From the NCBI RefSeq assembly GCF_001436605.1, contig NZ_AYZL01000020.1, positions 124,001 to 188,000 of the forward strand: a DNA stretch of 64,000 bases, read 5' to 3'. The notes under the pieces are model-generated. The model ran no database searches. It was not told the origin of the DNA and worked only from the letters and a program-made list of their open reading frames with translations. Both the position numbers and the translations under genes were made by a program. This document shows, in pieces, positions 46,936 through 57,265 of the stretch (the first letter of the stretch is position 1; every line of letters starts with the position of its first letter). This DNA comes from Holzapfeliella floricola DSM 23037 = JCM 16512. GTDB taxonomy: Bacteria > Bacillota > Bacilli > Lactobacillales > Lactobacillaceae.

Positions 46936-46984
46936 TCAAAAGAAAAAAGGATTTTTATAATAAAAATCCTTTTTTGTGTTTTAA
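46936..46984. repeat. 49-bp direct repeat, right copy, containing a terminator
   Basis: Copy of 42235-42283 (47 of 49 identical). It still encodes QKKKGFL-stop in the same frame as the end of the gene at 42056, although no such gene is present here. The hairpin (46943-46975) can terminate both the oxidoreductase gene and the convergent small membrane gene. Confidence 0.9.
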
Positions 46985-47178
46985 GAACGGTGTCGCATAA
47001 AATAGTAGGTAATTAAATAAATAGCCAAAACAATCAAACAAAAGATACCCCAAATGGATAATGAGGCTATTTTCACTGATAAAGTATTTGTCAAACCACT
47101 GCCATCAGCTTCTCTAAACCAAAGAAAAATTGAAACAATAACAAAGATGACTGAAAAAACATAACCCGAAATTTTCAT
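46981..47178 (-). CDS. Small two-helix membrane protein (DUF3923-like)
   Basis: A 65-residue protein with two helices (ISGYVFSVIFVIVSIFLWF and SIWGIFCLIVLAIYLITYYF) and a READGSGLTNTLSVK loop between them. AGGAGGTC precedes the ATG. The WxRxADGSG...LSxKIxxL pattern resembles DUF3923 proteins, by recollection. Function unknown. Its stop codon lies in the right copy of the 49-bp repeat. Confidence 0.7.
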   Translation of the reverse strand: MKISGYVFSVIFVIVSIFLWFREADGSGLTNTLSVKIASLSIWGIFCLIVLAIYLITYYFMRHRS

Positions 47179-47313
47179 TTTCTGACCTCCTAAAATAAGT
47201 TAAGTTTATCCTAAACCTTGTCGTGTCAAAAAACAAATTGGCGTTTTTTTGATAGACTATGTCCTATAATGCTTGCTGTAATTTTGAGTAAGCTAAACAA
47301 GGAGGAGATTGTG

Positions 47314-47529
47314 ATGAAAGAATCAATTGAAAAATTAGTGGGACAACGTTGTATTATTTCAACAATTAGACAAGATTACGTTGGTGAAATAGCTGAGGTA
47401 AGTGCGGATAGTTTGACTCTAAAAAAGAAAAACTACGACTTATTCATCAATTTAAACTATATTGTGAGTGTACGACCATTGACTACTAACAAGAAGGGTA
47501 AAAAGAAACTATTTTATACAACATCTTAA
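47314..47529 (+). CDS. Small beta-barrel-like protein, paralogue 2
   Basis: A 71-residue protein MKESIEKLVGQRCIISTIRQ ... LFINLNYIVSVRPLTTNKKGKKK, similar along its whole length to the 68-residue protein at 42056 (I-G-C-I-I-S-T, Y-V-G-E, F-I-N-x-x-Y-I-x-x-V). The ATG at 47314 follows AAGGAGGAGA; GTG at 47311 is an alternative, and a reading from 47218 has no binding site. The basic C-terminus could bind nucleic acid. No function assigned. Confidence 0.7.
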   Translation: MKESIEKLVGQRCIISTIRQDYVGEIAEVSADSLTLKKKNYDLFINLNYIVSVRPLTTNKKGKKKLFYTTS

Positions 47530-47579
47530 GATGACAATCATGATATAGTAGAAGTAGGTTCTAACAGGGAGGAAAAAAG

Positions 47580-47777
47580 ATGAGTGAAAATTTACTTGCT
47601 TTAATATTTGTTTTGGTTGCTTTTGCAGTTAGTCCGTTTTTAATTGACTATATACTAAAAACCTATAGTGATTTATTACAGAAAAAATACCATAATTTAG
47701 TTTTAACTATAGGTGCTTTATTATCTAGCTATTTTGCTTATTGGGTGATAAGTGCTGCACCTAATGATAATTATTAG
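47580..47777 (+). CDS. Small membrane protein, 65 residues
   Basis: MSENLLALIFVLVAFAVSPF, a polar loop with LKTYSDLLQKKYHN, then LVLTIGALLSSYFAYWVIS: two membrane helices. AGGGAGGAAAAAAG precedes the ATG. No family recognised. It is 50 bp behind paralogue 2 and may share its transcript. Confidence 0.65.
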   Translation: MSENLLALIFVLVAFAVSPFLIDYILKTYSDLLQKKYHNLVLTIGALLSSYFAYWVISAAPNDNY

Positions 47778-47791
47778 GGGTTCTTTACAAG

Positions 47792-47878
47792 TTGAGTCTT
47801 TTACTGATTTTTATTGGACTATACAGCTTTTTAGTTATTGCTGTTAAAAAGTATTTGATAAAAAAATATCAAGCTTAA
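47792..47878 (+). CDS. Possible 28-residue membrane peptide
   Basis: A TTG-initiated frame reading (M)SLLLIFIGLYSFLVIAVKKY then LIKKYQA, one hydrophobic helix with a basic tail. AGGGG lies 11 bases upstream and the previous gene ends 14 bp before it. It could equally be chance; too short to judge by sequence alone. Confidence 0.35.
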   Translation: MSLLLIFIGLYSFLVIAVKKYLIKKYQA

Positions 47879-48000
47879 AAGATGAACAGACTTTGCTGAT
47901 TTAATTTAGCAAGGTCTTTTTTATTATTCGAAGAGAGATATGAGTATAATGGTAACAATCATGTGCTACACTATTAGGAAATATAAGGGGGGATTTTAAT

Positions 48001-48417
48001 ATGGATATCTGGGAAAAACTATTTAATAGTGCAAAAAAATTATACAATCCGCATGAAGTTTCACCATTCGTCTATGCTGAGCATGTCGTTTGTGCTTTAG
48101 AAGCTGAGAATGGTGAAATTTATACGGGTTATTGTTTTGAAGCATCAGCAGGAGTATTTCATTTTTGTGCTGAACGTGCTGCTGTTTTTAATATGTACCA
48201 ATTTAGTAAGCAGACTAAAATCAAACGATTGATTGCTTTTCGAAATGAAGCACCTTCTGGTGTAGGTGGGATGCCATGTGGGGCATGCCGTGAATTTTTA
48301 ATGCAATTAAATAGTAAAAACGCTGAAACTGAAATTATGATTGACTATAATACGAGAGAAGCTATCAAATTAGCCGAGTTATTTCCTAAATGGTGGGGTG
48401 AAATGAGAACTCAATAA
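48001..48417 (+). CDS. Cytidine deaminase family protein
   Basis: A 138-residue zinc deaminase: C56-A-E58 (HFCAERAAV) and P-C93-G-A-C96 (MPCGACREFL) give the zinc ligands and catalytic Glu. Length and spacing fit the homotetrameric cytidine or blasticidin-type deaminases. A SPFVYAEHV N-terminus differs from canonical Cdd (usually AYxPYSxFxVGAA), so the substrate is uncertain. AGGGGGG precedes the ATG. It converges with the YitT gene. Confidence 0.85.
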   Translation: MDIWEKLFNSAKKLYNPHEVSPFVYAEHVVCALEAENGEIYTGYCFEASAGVFHFCAERAAVFNMYQFSKQTKIKRLIAFRNEAPSGVGGMPCGACREFLMQLNSKNAETEIMIDYNTREAIKLAELFPKWWGEMRTQ

Positions 48418-48466
48418 CTAAGAAGACCATATTTGATTAGGTAATTTGAGTTAGTTTGTCATAAAA

Positions 48467-48488
48467 AATAAGCCCCTAGGGGCTTATC
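48467..48488. terminator. Bidirectional terminator between the deaminase and yitT genes
   Basis: Perfect palindrome ATAAGCCCCTAGGGGCTTAT. Confidence 0.85.
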
Positions 48489-49385
48489 TTAATTAGCTTT
48501 TTTGAAAAAATATTTTTTCTTTAATGGTTGGTAGGAAAACCCATTACCAATTGTTTCATTAACGTCAAAGATCGAAACGAAAGCAGATTCATCAACCTCG
48601 TGAACAACGGTTTTTAAATTGTGGAGTTCATTGGGTCTAACGATACAATAAATAACCTTTTTCTTGTGGTTTTTGTACCCACCTTCAGCATCCATAAATG
48701 TAACACCACGATCTAAGTTATACTTGATTGCTTCGGCCACTTCAGTGTAATGTTCTGACACAATGAACGTTCCTTTGGCATTGTATGAACTATCTTGTAC
48801 AAAGTTCACAACTTTTGAGAAGACAAACGAAACTAGCAATGTGTACATCATGTGCTTAACGTCTAGGTAACTTAGTGAAGCTAAGAGTACAAATAAGTCA
48901 AATAATAATAATGATTTACCCATTGAAATTCCTTTTTTGATTTCAAGGATTTTACCTAGGATATCAACACCACCACTAGTCCCACCAAATTTAAACGTAA
49001 TTCCTAATCCAATACCTGCAATAAGTCCTGCTAAAAGAGCAGATATAAATAAGTCATGGTCTAAATTGATTGCGGTTGCAAGAGACGTTCTTTGCCAAAC
49101 CCACAGTCCAGCAGAAAGGGAAGCAGTACCCCATAAAGTATAAAAAATAGCTTTTCTTCCTAAGAAATAGTACCCCAACATTAAAATGGGAATATTTAAG
49201 ATAATTGTTGAGTAGGCTGGGTCAATACCTAGCCAGTAACGAATAATCAGCGTAATCCCAGTTAACCCTCCTTCGGCAAGGTTGTTTTGGATATTGATAG
49301 CCACAATTCCAAATGCGTATGTAAATGTTCCTAATGTAATCATAAACAAATCAACTAACGTGCGATAGAGATTCATTCTCTTCAT
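48489..49385 (-). CDS. YitT family membrane protein
   Basis: A 298-residue protein: about five N-terminal helices (TLVDLFMITLGTFTYAFGIVA, GGLTGITLIIRYWLG, LLAGLIAGIGLGITFKFGGTSGG) and a C-terminal cytosolic DUF2179 domain (VSEHYTEVAEAIKYNLDRGVT, GGYKNHKKKVIYCIV). The function of the family is unsettled. It is divergent from cca, and GAGGGGG precedes the ATG. Confidence 0.92.
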   Translation of the reverse strand: MKRMNLYRTLVDLFMITLGTFTYAFGIVAINIQNNLAEGGLTGITLIIRYWLGIDPAYSTIILNIPILMLGYYFLGRKAIFYTLWGTASLSAGLWVWQRTSLATAINLDHDLFISALLAGLIAGIGLGITFKFGGTSGGVDILGKILEIKKGISMGKSLLLFDLFVLLASLSYLDVKHMMYTLLVSFVFSKVVNFVQDSSYNAKGTFIVSEHYTEVAEAIKYNLDRGVTFMDAEGGYKNHKKKVIYCIVRPNELHNLKTVVHEVDESAFVSIFDVNETIGNGFSYQPLKKKYFFKKAN

Positions 49386-49468
49386 AAAATTACCCCCTCA
49401 TAAAAAATCAGCTCTTTGAAAAGCATACCAGTTTTGATAATATAAATCTATCAACGTAAGAGGTGACA

Positions 49469-50683
49469 ATGATTATGAAAGTAGAAAAATTACCTAAATT
49501 ATTTGAAGAAGCCGCCCCGATTTTGAAGGCTTTGCAAGATAATGGGTTTGAGGCGTACTTTGTTGGTGGATCAGTTCGTGATTTGCTAATCAATCGTCCA
49601 ATTAATGATATTGACATTGCAACAAGTGCTTATCCTGAAGAGATTAAGCAAACTTTCAAAAAGACAGTTGATACTGGGATAGAACATGGAACAGTCACTG
49701 TCATTGAAAATAAGCAAACTTATGAAGTCACAACATTTAGGACGGAATCTGAATATCAAGATTTCAGAAGACCTGATAAAGTAACTTTTGTTAAAAGTTT
49801 AACTGAAGATTTAAAAAGACGAGACTTTACCATCAATGCTTTGGCTATGGATGCCAATGGTGAAATTATAGATTTATTCGGTGGTTTAGAAGATTTAGAT
49901 AAGCAAGTAATTAAAGCAGTGGGTAATCCAAGTGAGCGTTTTCATGAAGACGCGTTAAGAATGATGCGTGCAGTTCGATTTCAAAGCCAATTAGATTTTG
50001 GGATTGAGCAACACACCAAAGAAGCAATAATTGAACATCATGAATTGCTGTCTAAGATTGCAGTTGAACGTGTTCGTGATGAATTCTTAAAACTTGGACT
50101 AGGACAAGGATTCAAGAAAGGGTTTGCAAGTTTTATCGACTTCAAATTAGTTGAACAAGTTCCCGTGCTTAATGTTTATGAAGCTGAATTGAGACGTTTA
50201 CTTGGCATTAACTTTTTACCAGCTAATGAAGTTGCTTTTTGGTCTATGATTGCGGTTTGTTGTCAATTATCGTTGGCAAAAATCAGAAAGTTCTTAGTAC
50301 AGTGGAAGAACTCTAACAAAGTGAAAGAAGAAGTACTGGCTATTGTTGAGCTATTTGACATTATGATGGTGAAAGAACCAACTAACCGTCAACTCTATCA
50401 CTATGGACTCACGACTTTATTACAGACAATTGATTTAATGCGAATGTTTGGTGAAGAAGTCAATGCCACTTTATTAGTTGATTGTTATGATCAATTATTG
50501 ATTAAATCACGTGATGAATTAGCCATTGATGGCAAAATTTTGATTGAAGACTTAGGGTTGAGACCTGGTCCTGCTATTGGTCAGATTTTGTATGAGGTTG
50601 AAGAGGCTATTTTGAATCATGAATTAGAAAATGACTTAAAAGCTATCAAAAATTATATCGAATTGGGAGATTTCCATGAATAA
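49469..50683 (+). CDS. cca: CCA-adding enzyme (tRNA nucleotidyltransferase)
   Basis: A protein of about 404 residues: motif [23 protein letters not shown] with the catalytic DxD, then [12 protein letters not shown], and [18 protein letters not shown]. It is a class II CCA-adding enzyme, which finishes tRNA 3' ends without a template. The start is most likely ATG 49469, six bases after AGAGG; GTG 49463 overlaps that site and ATG 49475 is further away. It overlaps thyA by 8 bp. Confidence 0.97.
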   Translation: MIMKVEKLPKLFEEAAPILKALQDNGFEAYFVGGSVRDLLINRPINDIDIATSAYPEEIKQTFKKTVDTGIEHGTVTVIENKQTYEVTTFRTESEYQDFRRPDKVTFVKSLTEDLKRRDFTINALAMDANGEIIDLFGGLEDLDKQVIKAVGNPSERFHEDALRMMRAVRFQSQLDFGIEQHTKEAIIEHHELLSKIAVERVRDEFLKLGLGQGFKKGFASFIDFKLVEQVPVLNVYEAELRRLLGINFLPANEVAFWSMIAVCCQLSLAKIRKFLVQWKNSNKVKEEVLAIVELFDIMMVKEPTNRQLYHYGLTTLLQTIDLMRMFGEEVNATLLVDCYDQLLIKSRDELAIDGKILIEDLGLRPGPAIGQILYEVEEAILNHELENDLKAIKNYIELGDFHE

Positions 50684-51632
50684 AAATGAACAACAATATT
50701 TAGATTTTGCAAAACATGTAATGGAAACGGGGCATTTCAAAGATGACCGTACCAAAACAGGCACAAAAAGTATTTTTGGTTATCAAATGCGTTTTGACTT
50801 AACTGAAAACTTCCCAATTCTAACAACAAAGCGTGTACCTTTTAAACTAATCAAAAGTGAATTGCTGTGGTTTTTAAAAGGTGACACTAACATTCAATAT
50901 CTATTGAAGTATAACAACCATATTTGGGATGAGTGGGCTTTTGAAAGCTATGTCAAAAGTGCTGACTATACAGGACCAGATATGACAGATTTTGGGCTTC
51001 GTTCACAAGAGGATGCAGAATTTGCAGAAAGTTATCAAGCTGAAAAGAAAAAATTCACAGACCAGATTTTGGAAGATGACGATTTTGCTGCAAAATACGG
51101 TAATCTAGGTGACGTTTATGGTAAGCAATGGCGTAAATGGCAAACTAGAGAAGGTGGCTTTATTGATCAGATTAAAGATGTGATTGCACAAATCAAATCA
51201 AATCCTAATTCTAGACGTTTGATTGTTAGTGCTTGGAATCCAGAAGATGTGCCCAGCATGGCATTACCACCTTGTCATACTATGTTCCAATTTTATGTAC
51301 GTGAGGGAAAGTTGTCTTGTCAGCTTTACCAACGTAGTGGAGACATCTTTTTGGGTGTGCCCTTTAATATTGCTAGCTATGCGCTTTTGACACATTTAAT
51401 TGCATATGAAACAGGTCTTGAAGTTGGTGAATTTGTGCATACATTTGGGGATGCACATATCTATCAAAATCACTTTGATCAAATTGAAACACAATTGAGT
51501 CGCACACCAAATGAAGGCCCTCAATTGGAACTTGATTTGAATGGTAAGAGTATTTTTGATGTTGAAGTAGAAGATATTAAGTTGAAAGGATATGAACCAC
51601 AAGGTGCGATTAAAGCACCTGTGGCGGTATAA
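50676..51632 (+). CDS. thyA: Thymidylate synthase
   Basis: A 318-residue ThyA of the long Lactobacillus type, with the extra insert (about 90-140) that separates it from the 264-residue E. coli form. The catalytic Cys200 lies in [13 protein letters not shown], with [17 protein letters not shown] nearby. It makes dTMP from dUMP using methylene-tetrahydrofolate, which DfrA, encoded next, helps regenerate. Confidence 0.98.
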   Translation: MNKNEQQYLDFAKHVMETGHFKDDRTKTGTKSIFGYQMRFDLTENFPILTTKRVPFKLIKSELLWFLKGDTNIQYLLKYNNHIWDEWAFESYVKSADYTGPDMTDFGLRSQEDAEFAESYQAEKKKFTDQILEDDDFAAKYGNLGDVYGKQWRKWQTREGGFIDQIKDVIAQIKSNPNSRRLIVSAWNPEDVPSMALPPCHTMFQFYVREGKLSCQLYQRSGDIFLGVPFNIASYALLTHLIAYETGLEVGEFVHTFGDAHIYQNHFDQIETQLSRTPNEGPQLELDLNGKSIFDVEVEDIKLKGYEPQGAIKAPVAV

Positions 51633-51636
51633 TATT

Positions 51637-52143
51637 ATGTCAAAATTAGCGTTTATTTGGGCTGAAGATCAAAACCACTTAATCGGAAAAGGTGGTAACA
51701 TTCCTTGGTTCTTGCCAGCAGATTTAAAGTTCTTCAAAGATACAACCAAGGGGCATCCTGTTGTAATGGGACGTCGTACTTTTGATAGTTTGAATATTCA
51801 ACCGTTACCAGCTAGAAAAAATATCGTTTTAACTCGTGATCAAAATTGGTCTCACGAAGGTGTTGAAGTTTTTAATGATAAAGATGAATTGTTACACAGT
51901 TTGCGTGATATGTCTGAAGATATTGTGTTTATAATTGGCGGGACACAAATCTATCGTCAATTACTTGATGATGTTGACCTACTTTACTTGACACAGATTC
52001 ACCATGCTTTTGAAGGTGATACCCATATGCCTGAAATTGATTACTCAGACTATGAGTTAATCTCAAAAGAAGAAGGTCCTGTGGATGATAAGAATCAATA
52101 TCCACATACCTATTTAATTTATAAAAGAAAAAATATAGGTTAG
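51637..52143 (+). CDS. dfrA: Dihydrofolate reductase
   Basis: A 168-residue enzyme: MSKLAFIWAEDQNHLIGKGG, NIPWFLPADLKFFKDTTKGH (substrate site), VVMGRRTFDSL, and IIGGTQIYRQLL. It reduces dihydrofolate made by ThyA. The ATG lies 4 bp after the thyA stop, so the pair is coupled. It is the last core gene before the defence region. Confidence 0.97.
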   Translation: MSKLAFIWAEDQNHLIGKGGNIPWFLPADLKFFKDTTKGHPVVMGRRTFDSLNIQPLPARKNIVLTRDQNWSHEGVEVFNDKDELLHSLRDMSEDIVFIIGGTQIYRQLLDDVDLLYLTQIHHAFEGDTHMPEIDYSDYELISKEEGPVDDKNQYPHTYLIYKRKNIG

Positions 52144-52185
52144 TATCTGATGCAAAATTAAATTTTATGTATAGGAATAATATTC

Positions 52186-52191
52186 TATAAT
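52186..52191 (+). promoter_or_regulatory. Possible -10 element of the mod-res operon
   Basis: TATAAT, 37 bases before the mod start; the matching -35 (TTTTAT at 52163) is poor. No terminator was seen between dfrA and mod. Confidence 0.35.
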
Positions 52192-52227
52192 TAAGATAAT
52201 AAAAAGTCAGCGGGGGGAATGAAAACT

Positions 52228-53901
52228 ATGACATTTATCGAACGTCCATATATGAATGAGCATCAGAGAGCTTTATCGTACATTGATAAGCTATTAGATC
52301 ATGCAAAACAAGATAAAGAAAATCGCTCCGAAGATATCAGAGAACTTGAAGAAATCCAAAACTTACTAGCTGTGAAAAAATATGGATTAGTATGGGAACC
52401 TCATATTGAAAAATTTGAAGAAAAACTAAAAGACAATATTCCGGTTTTTTATGAAGATAAAACGAAAAAAATTTGTGATGTTACTGATTCAAATCAGTTT
52501 AATTTTCTTCTTGAAGGTGACAATTTGAATAGTTTGCACCTTTTAACAAAAACTCATTCTGATAAAATCGATGTGATTTATATTGACCCACCCTATAATA
52601 CCGGAAATAAGGATTTTGTATACAATGATATTTATTTAGATAATTCTGATAATTTCAAACATTCAAAGTGGCTCAGTTTCATGCAAAAAAGATTATCTAT
52701 AGCTAAAAAGCTTTTAACAGAAGATGGGGTCATTTTTATTAGTATAGATGATCATGAACAAAGTCAGCTTAAATTGTTGATGGATGAAATATTTGGTGAA
52801 CAAAATTTTATAGGAAATTTTGTTTGGAATAAAACAGCTACTGCTCCGGCTTTATCTAAAACAATTCGAAAAAAATTTGAATTTGTGTGTGCCTATTCTA
52901 ATAATAGAAATAAGCTGAATTTATATGGTGGACAAACAGAAGGGAAGGATAGTCCATTACTTAATTCAAGTAATAAAATATCTGATTTAATGATTCCTAA
53001 AAATTCAATAGAAATAAGATTACCTGATGGAATATATCAGGCTAAGAAATACCATGGAATTGAATTGTTGAACCCAATGAAAGTAGTTAACCAAAAGCCA
53101 ACCTCCGACATTAAAATGAGAGGTAAATTTAAATGGTCACAAACTATGCTTGATTCAGAAATATCACAAGGGACGTATTTAATAATAAAAACGAATAAAA
53201 TGTCAGTGAGATTTCAACGTTCAAAAACTAGTGCTAAAATACCATCAGACTTGTTATCCAAGTCTGAAAATGATGTAGGAACAAATGAAGAAGGAAAAAA
53301 AGATTTTCAGAAACTATTTAAAAAAACTAATTTTGAATATACTAAACCTGTTAGTTTAATAAAATATTTATTGAAAATGACAACTAATTCAAAAAAAGGA
53401 GCTACTATTTTAGATTTTTTTGCTGGATCAGGAACTACAGGTCAGGCTGTTGTTGAACTTAATAAGGAAGATGGCGGAAATCGAAATTTTATTTTAGCAA
53501 CCAATAATGAAAACAAAATTTCCGAAAGAATCACATACAGACGTATGAAGCTTGTATCAGCAGGTACTAAAGAATATAGTTCTAGTCCTATGAATCTTAA
53601 GTACTTTAAAACTAATTTTGTTAATAAACAACAAGAAAATCTAGAAAGTAGTTTGCTAAATAATCTTAAAACATTAGTTGAATTAAAACATGGTGTTGAT
53701 TTAGATCAATCAGATGTGGCAATTGTGACAACAATGAGTGAAATTGAAGAATTAGAACTATCAAAATTGTCAGTGATTTATATGCGCAGTCAAACACACA
53801 TAATGCTTGATAGATTGCAGCTGAAAAAATTAAGTAATATAAAAATCATTGACATTCCAGAGGTGTTTTTTGCAATGGAAATGAAAGAGGCAGGATTATG
53901 A
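52228..53901 (+). CDS. Type III restriction-modification system, DNA adenine methyltransferase (Mod)
   Basis: A protein of 557 residues from the ATG at 52228, chosen because GGGGG is about 11 bases upstream; an ATG at 52219 is only 2 bases from it. Order of motifs: DPPYNTGNKDFVYND (catalytic motif IV, about 120-134), a variable target-recognition region, then ILDFFAGSGTTGQAVVEL (AdoMet motif I). DPPY before FxGxG is the beta-class order of type III Mod proteins. It gives sequence specificity and one-strand N6-adenine methylation. The ATGA overlap with res marks an operon. No simple-sequence repeat for phase variation was seen. Confidence 0.94.
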   Translation: MTFIERPYMNEHQRALSYIDKLLDHAKQDKENRSEDIRELEEIQNLLAVKKYGLVWEPHIEKFEEKLKDNIPVFYEDKTKKICDVTDSNQFNFLLEGDNLNSLHLLTKTHSDKIDVIYIDPPYNTGNKDFVYNDIYLDNSDNFKHSKWLSFMQKRLSIAKKLLTEDGVIFISIDDHEQSQLKLLMDEIFGEQNFIGNFVWNKTATAPALSKTIRKKFEFVCAYSNNRNKLNLYGGQTEGKDSPLLNSSNKISDLMIPKNSIEIRLPDGIYQAKKYHGIELLNPMKVVNQKPTSDIKMRGKFKWSQTMLDSEISQGTYLIIKTNKMSVRFQRSKTSAKIPSDLLSKSENDVGTNEEGKKDFQKLFKKTNFEYTKPVSLIKYLLKMTTNSKKGATILDFFAGSGTTGQAVVELNKEDGGNRNFILATNNENKISERITYRRMKLVSAGTKEYSSSPMNLKYFKTNFVNKQQENLESSLLNNLKTLVELKHGVDLDQSDVAIVTTMSEIEELELSKLSVIYMRSQTHIMLDRLQLKKLSNIKIIDIPEVFFAMEMKEAGL

Positions 53902-56147
53902 TTGACATAGAGTTGAAAGAATTTCAAGAGTATGCGGTTACAAAACTACGAAATTTGTTTTTTGATCCTAATAAAAACAAAACCACCATTTTTTCGGCTC
54001 CTACAGGTAGTGGAAAAACAATTATGTTAGGCGAACTAATGGATTCTATCATCGAAAATAATCCTAATAATTATGAATACTCTTTTGTTTGGTTAACACC
54101 AGGTAACGGAGAACTTGAAGAGCAGTCTTACAAAAGTATCTCTGAAAAAGCTAGATTAGTAAAAACACAAATGATTCAAGATAGCTTAATGAAAGGTTTT
54201 TGTTCCAATACTGTTACTTTTATTAATTGGGAAAAAGTAACTAAGAAGGGCAACATTGCTGTTCGAGATGGTGAAGTTAAAAATATTTATCAACAGATTC
54301 AGACCGCACATCAGAAAGGTTTGCATTTTGTAGTTATTGTAGATGAAGAACACCGTAATAGGAATAAAAAAACACAAGATTTAATTGATTATTTTAAAGC
54401 AGATAAAATCATAAGAACATCTGCCACACCTCAGTCTAGGGGAGAATATTATGAGTTGGTTCAGATTGATGAAGAAGATGTGATTAACCAGGGAATGATT
54501 TCTCAATCTGTCATTTTAAATATGGGAGTAAATGACGGAGATAACATTTCTGACCCCGTTAGTTATTTTTTGGACTTGGCTGACGAAAAGCGTCGAGAAA
54601 TAAAGCAATCTTATGATGATTTGGGCAAGAATATTAATCCACTAGTTTTAATTCAATTACCTGATGAAAAAAAAGGGGTGAAAAACAAAGAATATACAAA
54701 TGCTCGTAGTGATTTAATACAAAATATCGAAAACTATCTTCGAGAAATTGGACAGCAGGAAAGTGAAATTGCACGGTGGTTATCAGGAGATCATTTCAAT
54801 ACAGAAAATGTGGAGAAAAATAATTCTAGGATTAACTATTTGCTGATGAAACAGGCTGTTTCTACGGGATGGGATGCTCCTAGAGCTAAAATATTGGTTA
54901 CATTACGTTTAAATATGGACGTTGAATTTACTCTTCAAACTATAGGCCGTATTAGAAGGATGCCTGAGCAAAAACACTATGGTAATAAACTGTTAGACAA
55001 CTCTTATGTCTTTTCTAATGATACGAGTTATATTAATAATGTGTTAAAAGATGAACAGGGATCTAGAATTGCTCAATATCAACTAAATCCCCATGTTCCA
55101 AACTTTGGTTTATTCTCTGTCAAGTCCAATGAACTAGCTAAGATGACAGTTGAGGAAACAACTCGTTCCTACTGGAAATTGCTAACTCAAAAATATAATC
55201 TATCTCGTGATAGGCGAGACTATAATCGAATTAACAAAAACAAACTGAAAGAGGGCGGATATATTTTTGCTAATTCGATTATTCGAAAAGTTGGAAAATC
55301 AAGTGATTTAATGCACGATGTTCAAAGTGATGAACTGCGTTATGTTGAAGTTAACAGTTCAATAGATATTAACAAAAATAGGTTAACTTTGTTAGACAGA
55401 GAACAGGACATTCAAAAGTATTTACATACATCAAGTCCAAGTATTGTTCACTCAATTATGGTTGAATTGTTCAGTAATCGTGGAGAAGGGCTGTTTGATC
55501 CGCCAATTTTAAAGCTAAAAAATGTAGAACTGATGGCATTTATTATAAACAACTATAAAAAATTAAGAGACGATGCTAAAGAAATGGATAGTAATAATCT
55601 TAATTTATTCAATGCTAATTCTAACATAGTAGACTTAGTTCCTTTTGTTTTTCCGAAATTTGAATCTTATAAAGTAACAACAGATAAGTTAAAACAAGAA
55701 AATATACTTAAAAAAAATATATACTATGGATATTCAGAAGCTAATTGGGTCGGCCAGTCTAATGTTGAAATACAATTTGAAACATGGTTGGAACAATCTG
55801 AAAGAGTTCGTTGGTGGTATCGTAGTTTTGATAGAGGAGAACAGTATTTTTCTATTGCTTATGGTTCTAAAAAAGAAGGATTTTTCCCAGATTATTTCGT
55901 TCAAGATGTAGATGGTCAAATTTATATAATTGAAACTAAGGGTGGGAAAAATTCTGATATAGATGACTATTCATTAGCTAAATTTAATGCTTTGAAAAAT
56001 TATGTTCAAGAAATTGCACCGGATAAAAGATTTGCATTTGTGCGTCCAGATGGAGACAGATTAGTTTATAGTGATACATTTTATGAAAATGATTTATCAG
56101 ATTATAATGTCTGGAAACCAGTAAGTTCCTTATTTTGTAGTGAATAG
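53898..56147 (+). CDS. Type III restriction endonuclease subunit (Res)
   Basis: A 749-residue SF2 helicase-nuclease. Walker A SAPTGSGKT (near 30-38), DEEH box VVIVDEEHRNRN, motif III RTSATPQ, motif VI QTIGRIRRMPE, and a C-terminal PD-(D/E)xK nuclease (FFPDYFVQDVDGQIYIIETKG). All key residues are present, so it should cut when bound to Mod at unmethylated sites. It is shorter than EcoP1I-type Res (about 970 by recollection). The stop is followed by a strong terminator and then by the remains of a CRISPR cas operon. Confidence 0.94.
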   Translation: MIDIELKEFQEYAVTKLRNLFFDPNKNKTTIFSAPTGSGKTIMLGELMDSIIENNPNNYEYSFVWLTPGNGELEEQSYKSISEKARLVKTQMIQDSLMKGFCSNTVTFINWEKVTKKGNIAVRDGEVKNIYQQIQTAHQKGLHFVVIVDEEHRNRNKKTQDLIDYFKADKIIRTSATPQSRGEYYELVQIDEEDVINQGMISQSVILNMGVNDGDNISDPVSYFLDLADEKRREIKQSYDDLGKNINPLVLIQLPDEKKGVKNKEYTNARSDLIQNIENYLREIGQQESEIARWLSGDHFNTENVEKNNSRINYLLMKQAVSTGWDAPRAKILVTLRLNMDVEFTLQTIGRIRRMPEQKHYGNKLLDNSYVFSNDTSYINNVLKDEQGSRIAQYQLNPHVPNFGLFSVKSNELAKMTVEETTRSYWKLLTQKYNLSRDRRDYNRINKNKLKEGGYIFANSIIRKVGKSSDLMHDVQSDELRYVEVNSSIDINKNRLTLLDREQDIQKYLHTSSPSIVHSIMVELFSNRGEGLFDPPILKLKNVELMAFIINNYKKLRDDAKEMDSNNLNLFNANSNIVDLVPFVFPKFESYKVTTDKLKQENILKKNIYYGYSEANWVGQSNVEIQFETWLEQSERVRWWYRSFDRGEQYFSIAYGSKKEGFFPDYFVQDVDGQIYIIETKGGKNSDIDDYSLAKFNALKNYVQEIAPDKRFAFVRPDGDRLVYSDTFYENDLSDYNVWKPVSSLFCSE

Positions 56148-56180
56148 TACTTGTAAGAAAATGTTTTAATACAACGGTAA

Positions 56181-56226
56181 AAATAAGCTTCAATAGTAAC
56201 GCTAATACTGAAGCTTATTTTTTATT
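56181..56226 (+). terminator. Intrinsic terminator of mod-res
   Basis: Perfect 12-bp stem AAATAAGCTTCA/TGAAGCTTATTT with a 16-base loop and T-run. It separates res from the cas1-cas2 remnant. Confidence 0.88.
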
Positions 56227-56244
56227 TTTAATAATATTAATTAA

Positions 56245-56295
56245 GCTTTGAAGAAAGCATATGGATGTGGTCTAATGACTATTATTCCGGAGTAA
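56245..56295 (+). pseudogene. 3' remnant of cas6e (crRNA endonuclease of type I-E Cascade)
   Basis: Immediately before cas1 the codons read AL-KKAYGCGLMTIIPE-stop, preceded in frame by a stop at 56242. The (A)KAYGCGLLT-type glycine-rich ending is the hallmark C-terminus of Cas6e/CasE, and the stop lies 3 bp before the cas1 ATG, exactly where cas6e ends in type I-E operons. The rest of cas6e and cas3-cse1-cse2-cas7-cas5 are gone. Its end also holds the GGAG ribosome binding site of cas1, which may explain why it survived. Confidence 0.8.
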
Positions 56296-57252
<957 letters not shown>

Positions 57253-57265
57253 GTAGGGGGAAACT

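Noticed and set aside
52144-52227. Remnant of cas3 at the left border of the R-M cassette
   Set aside because: The 84 bases show no recognisable Cas3 codons; only the right border keeps a scar.
52228-53901. Phase variation of the type III mod gene
   Set aside because: Many type III mod genes carry simple-sequence repeats, but none longer than ordinary A- or T-runs was seen here.
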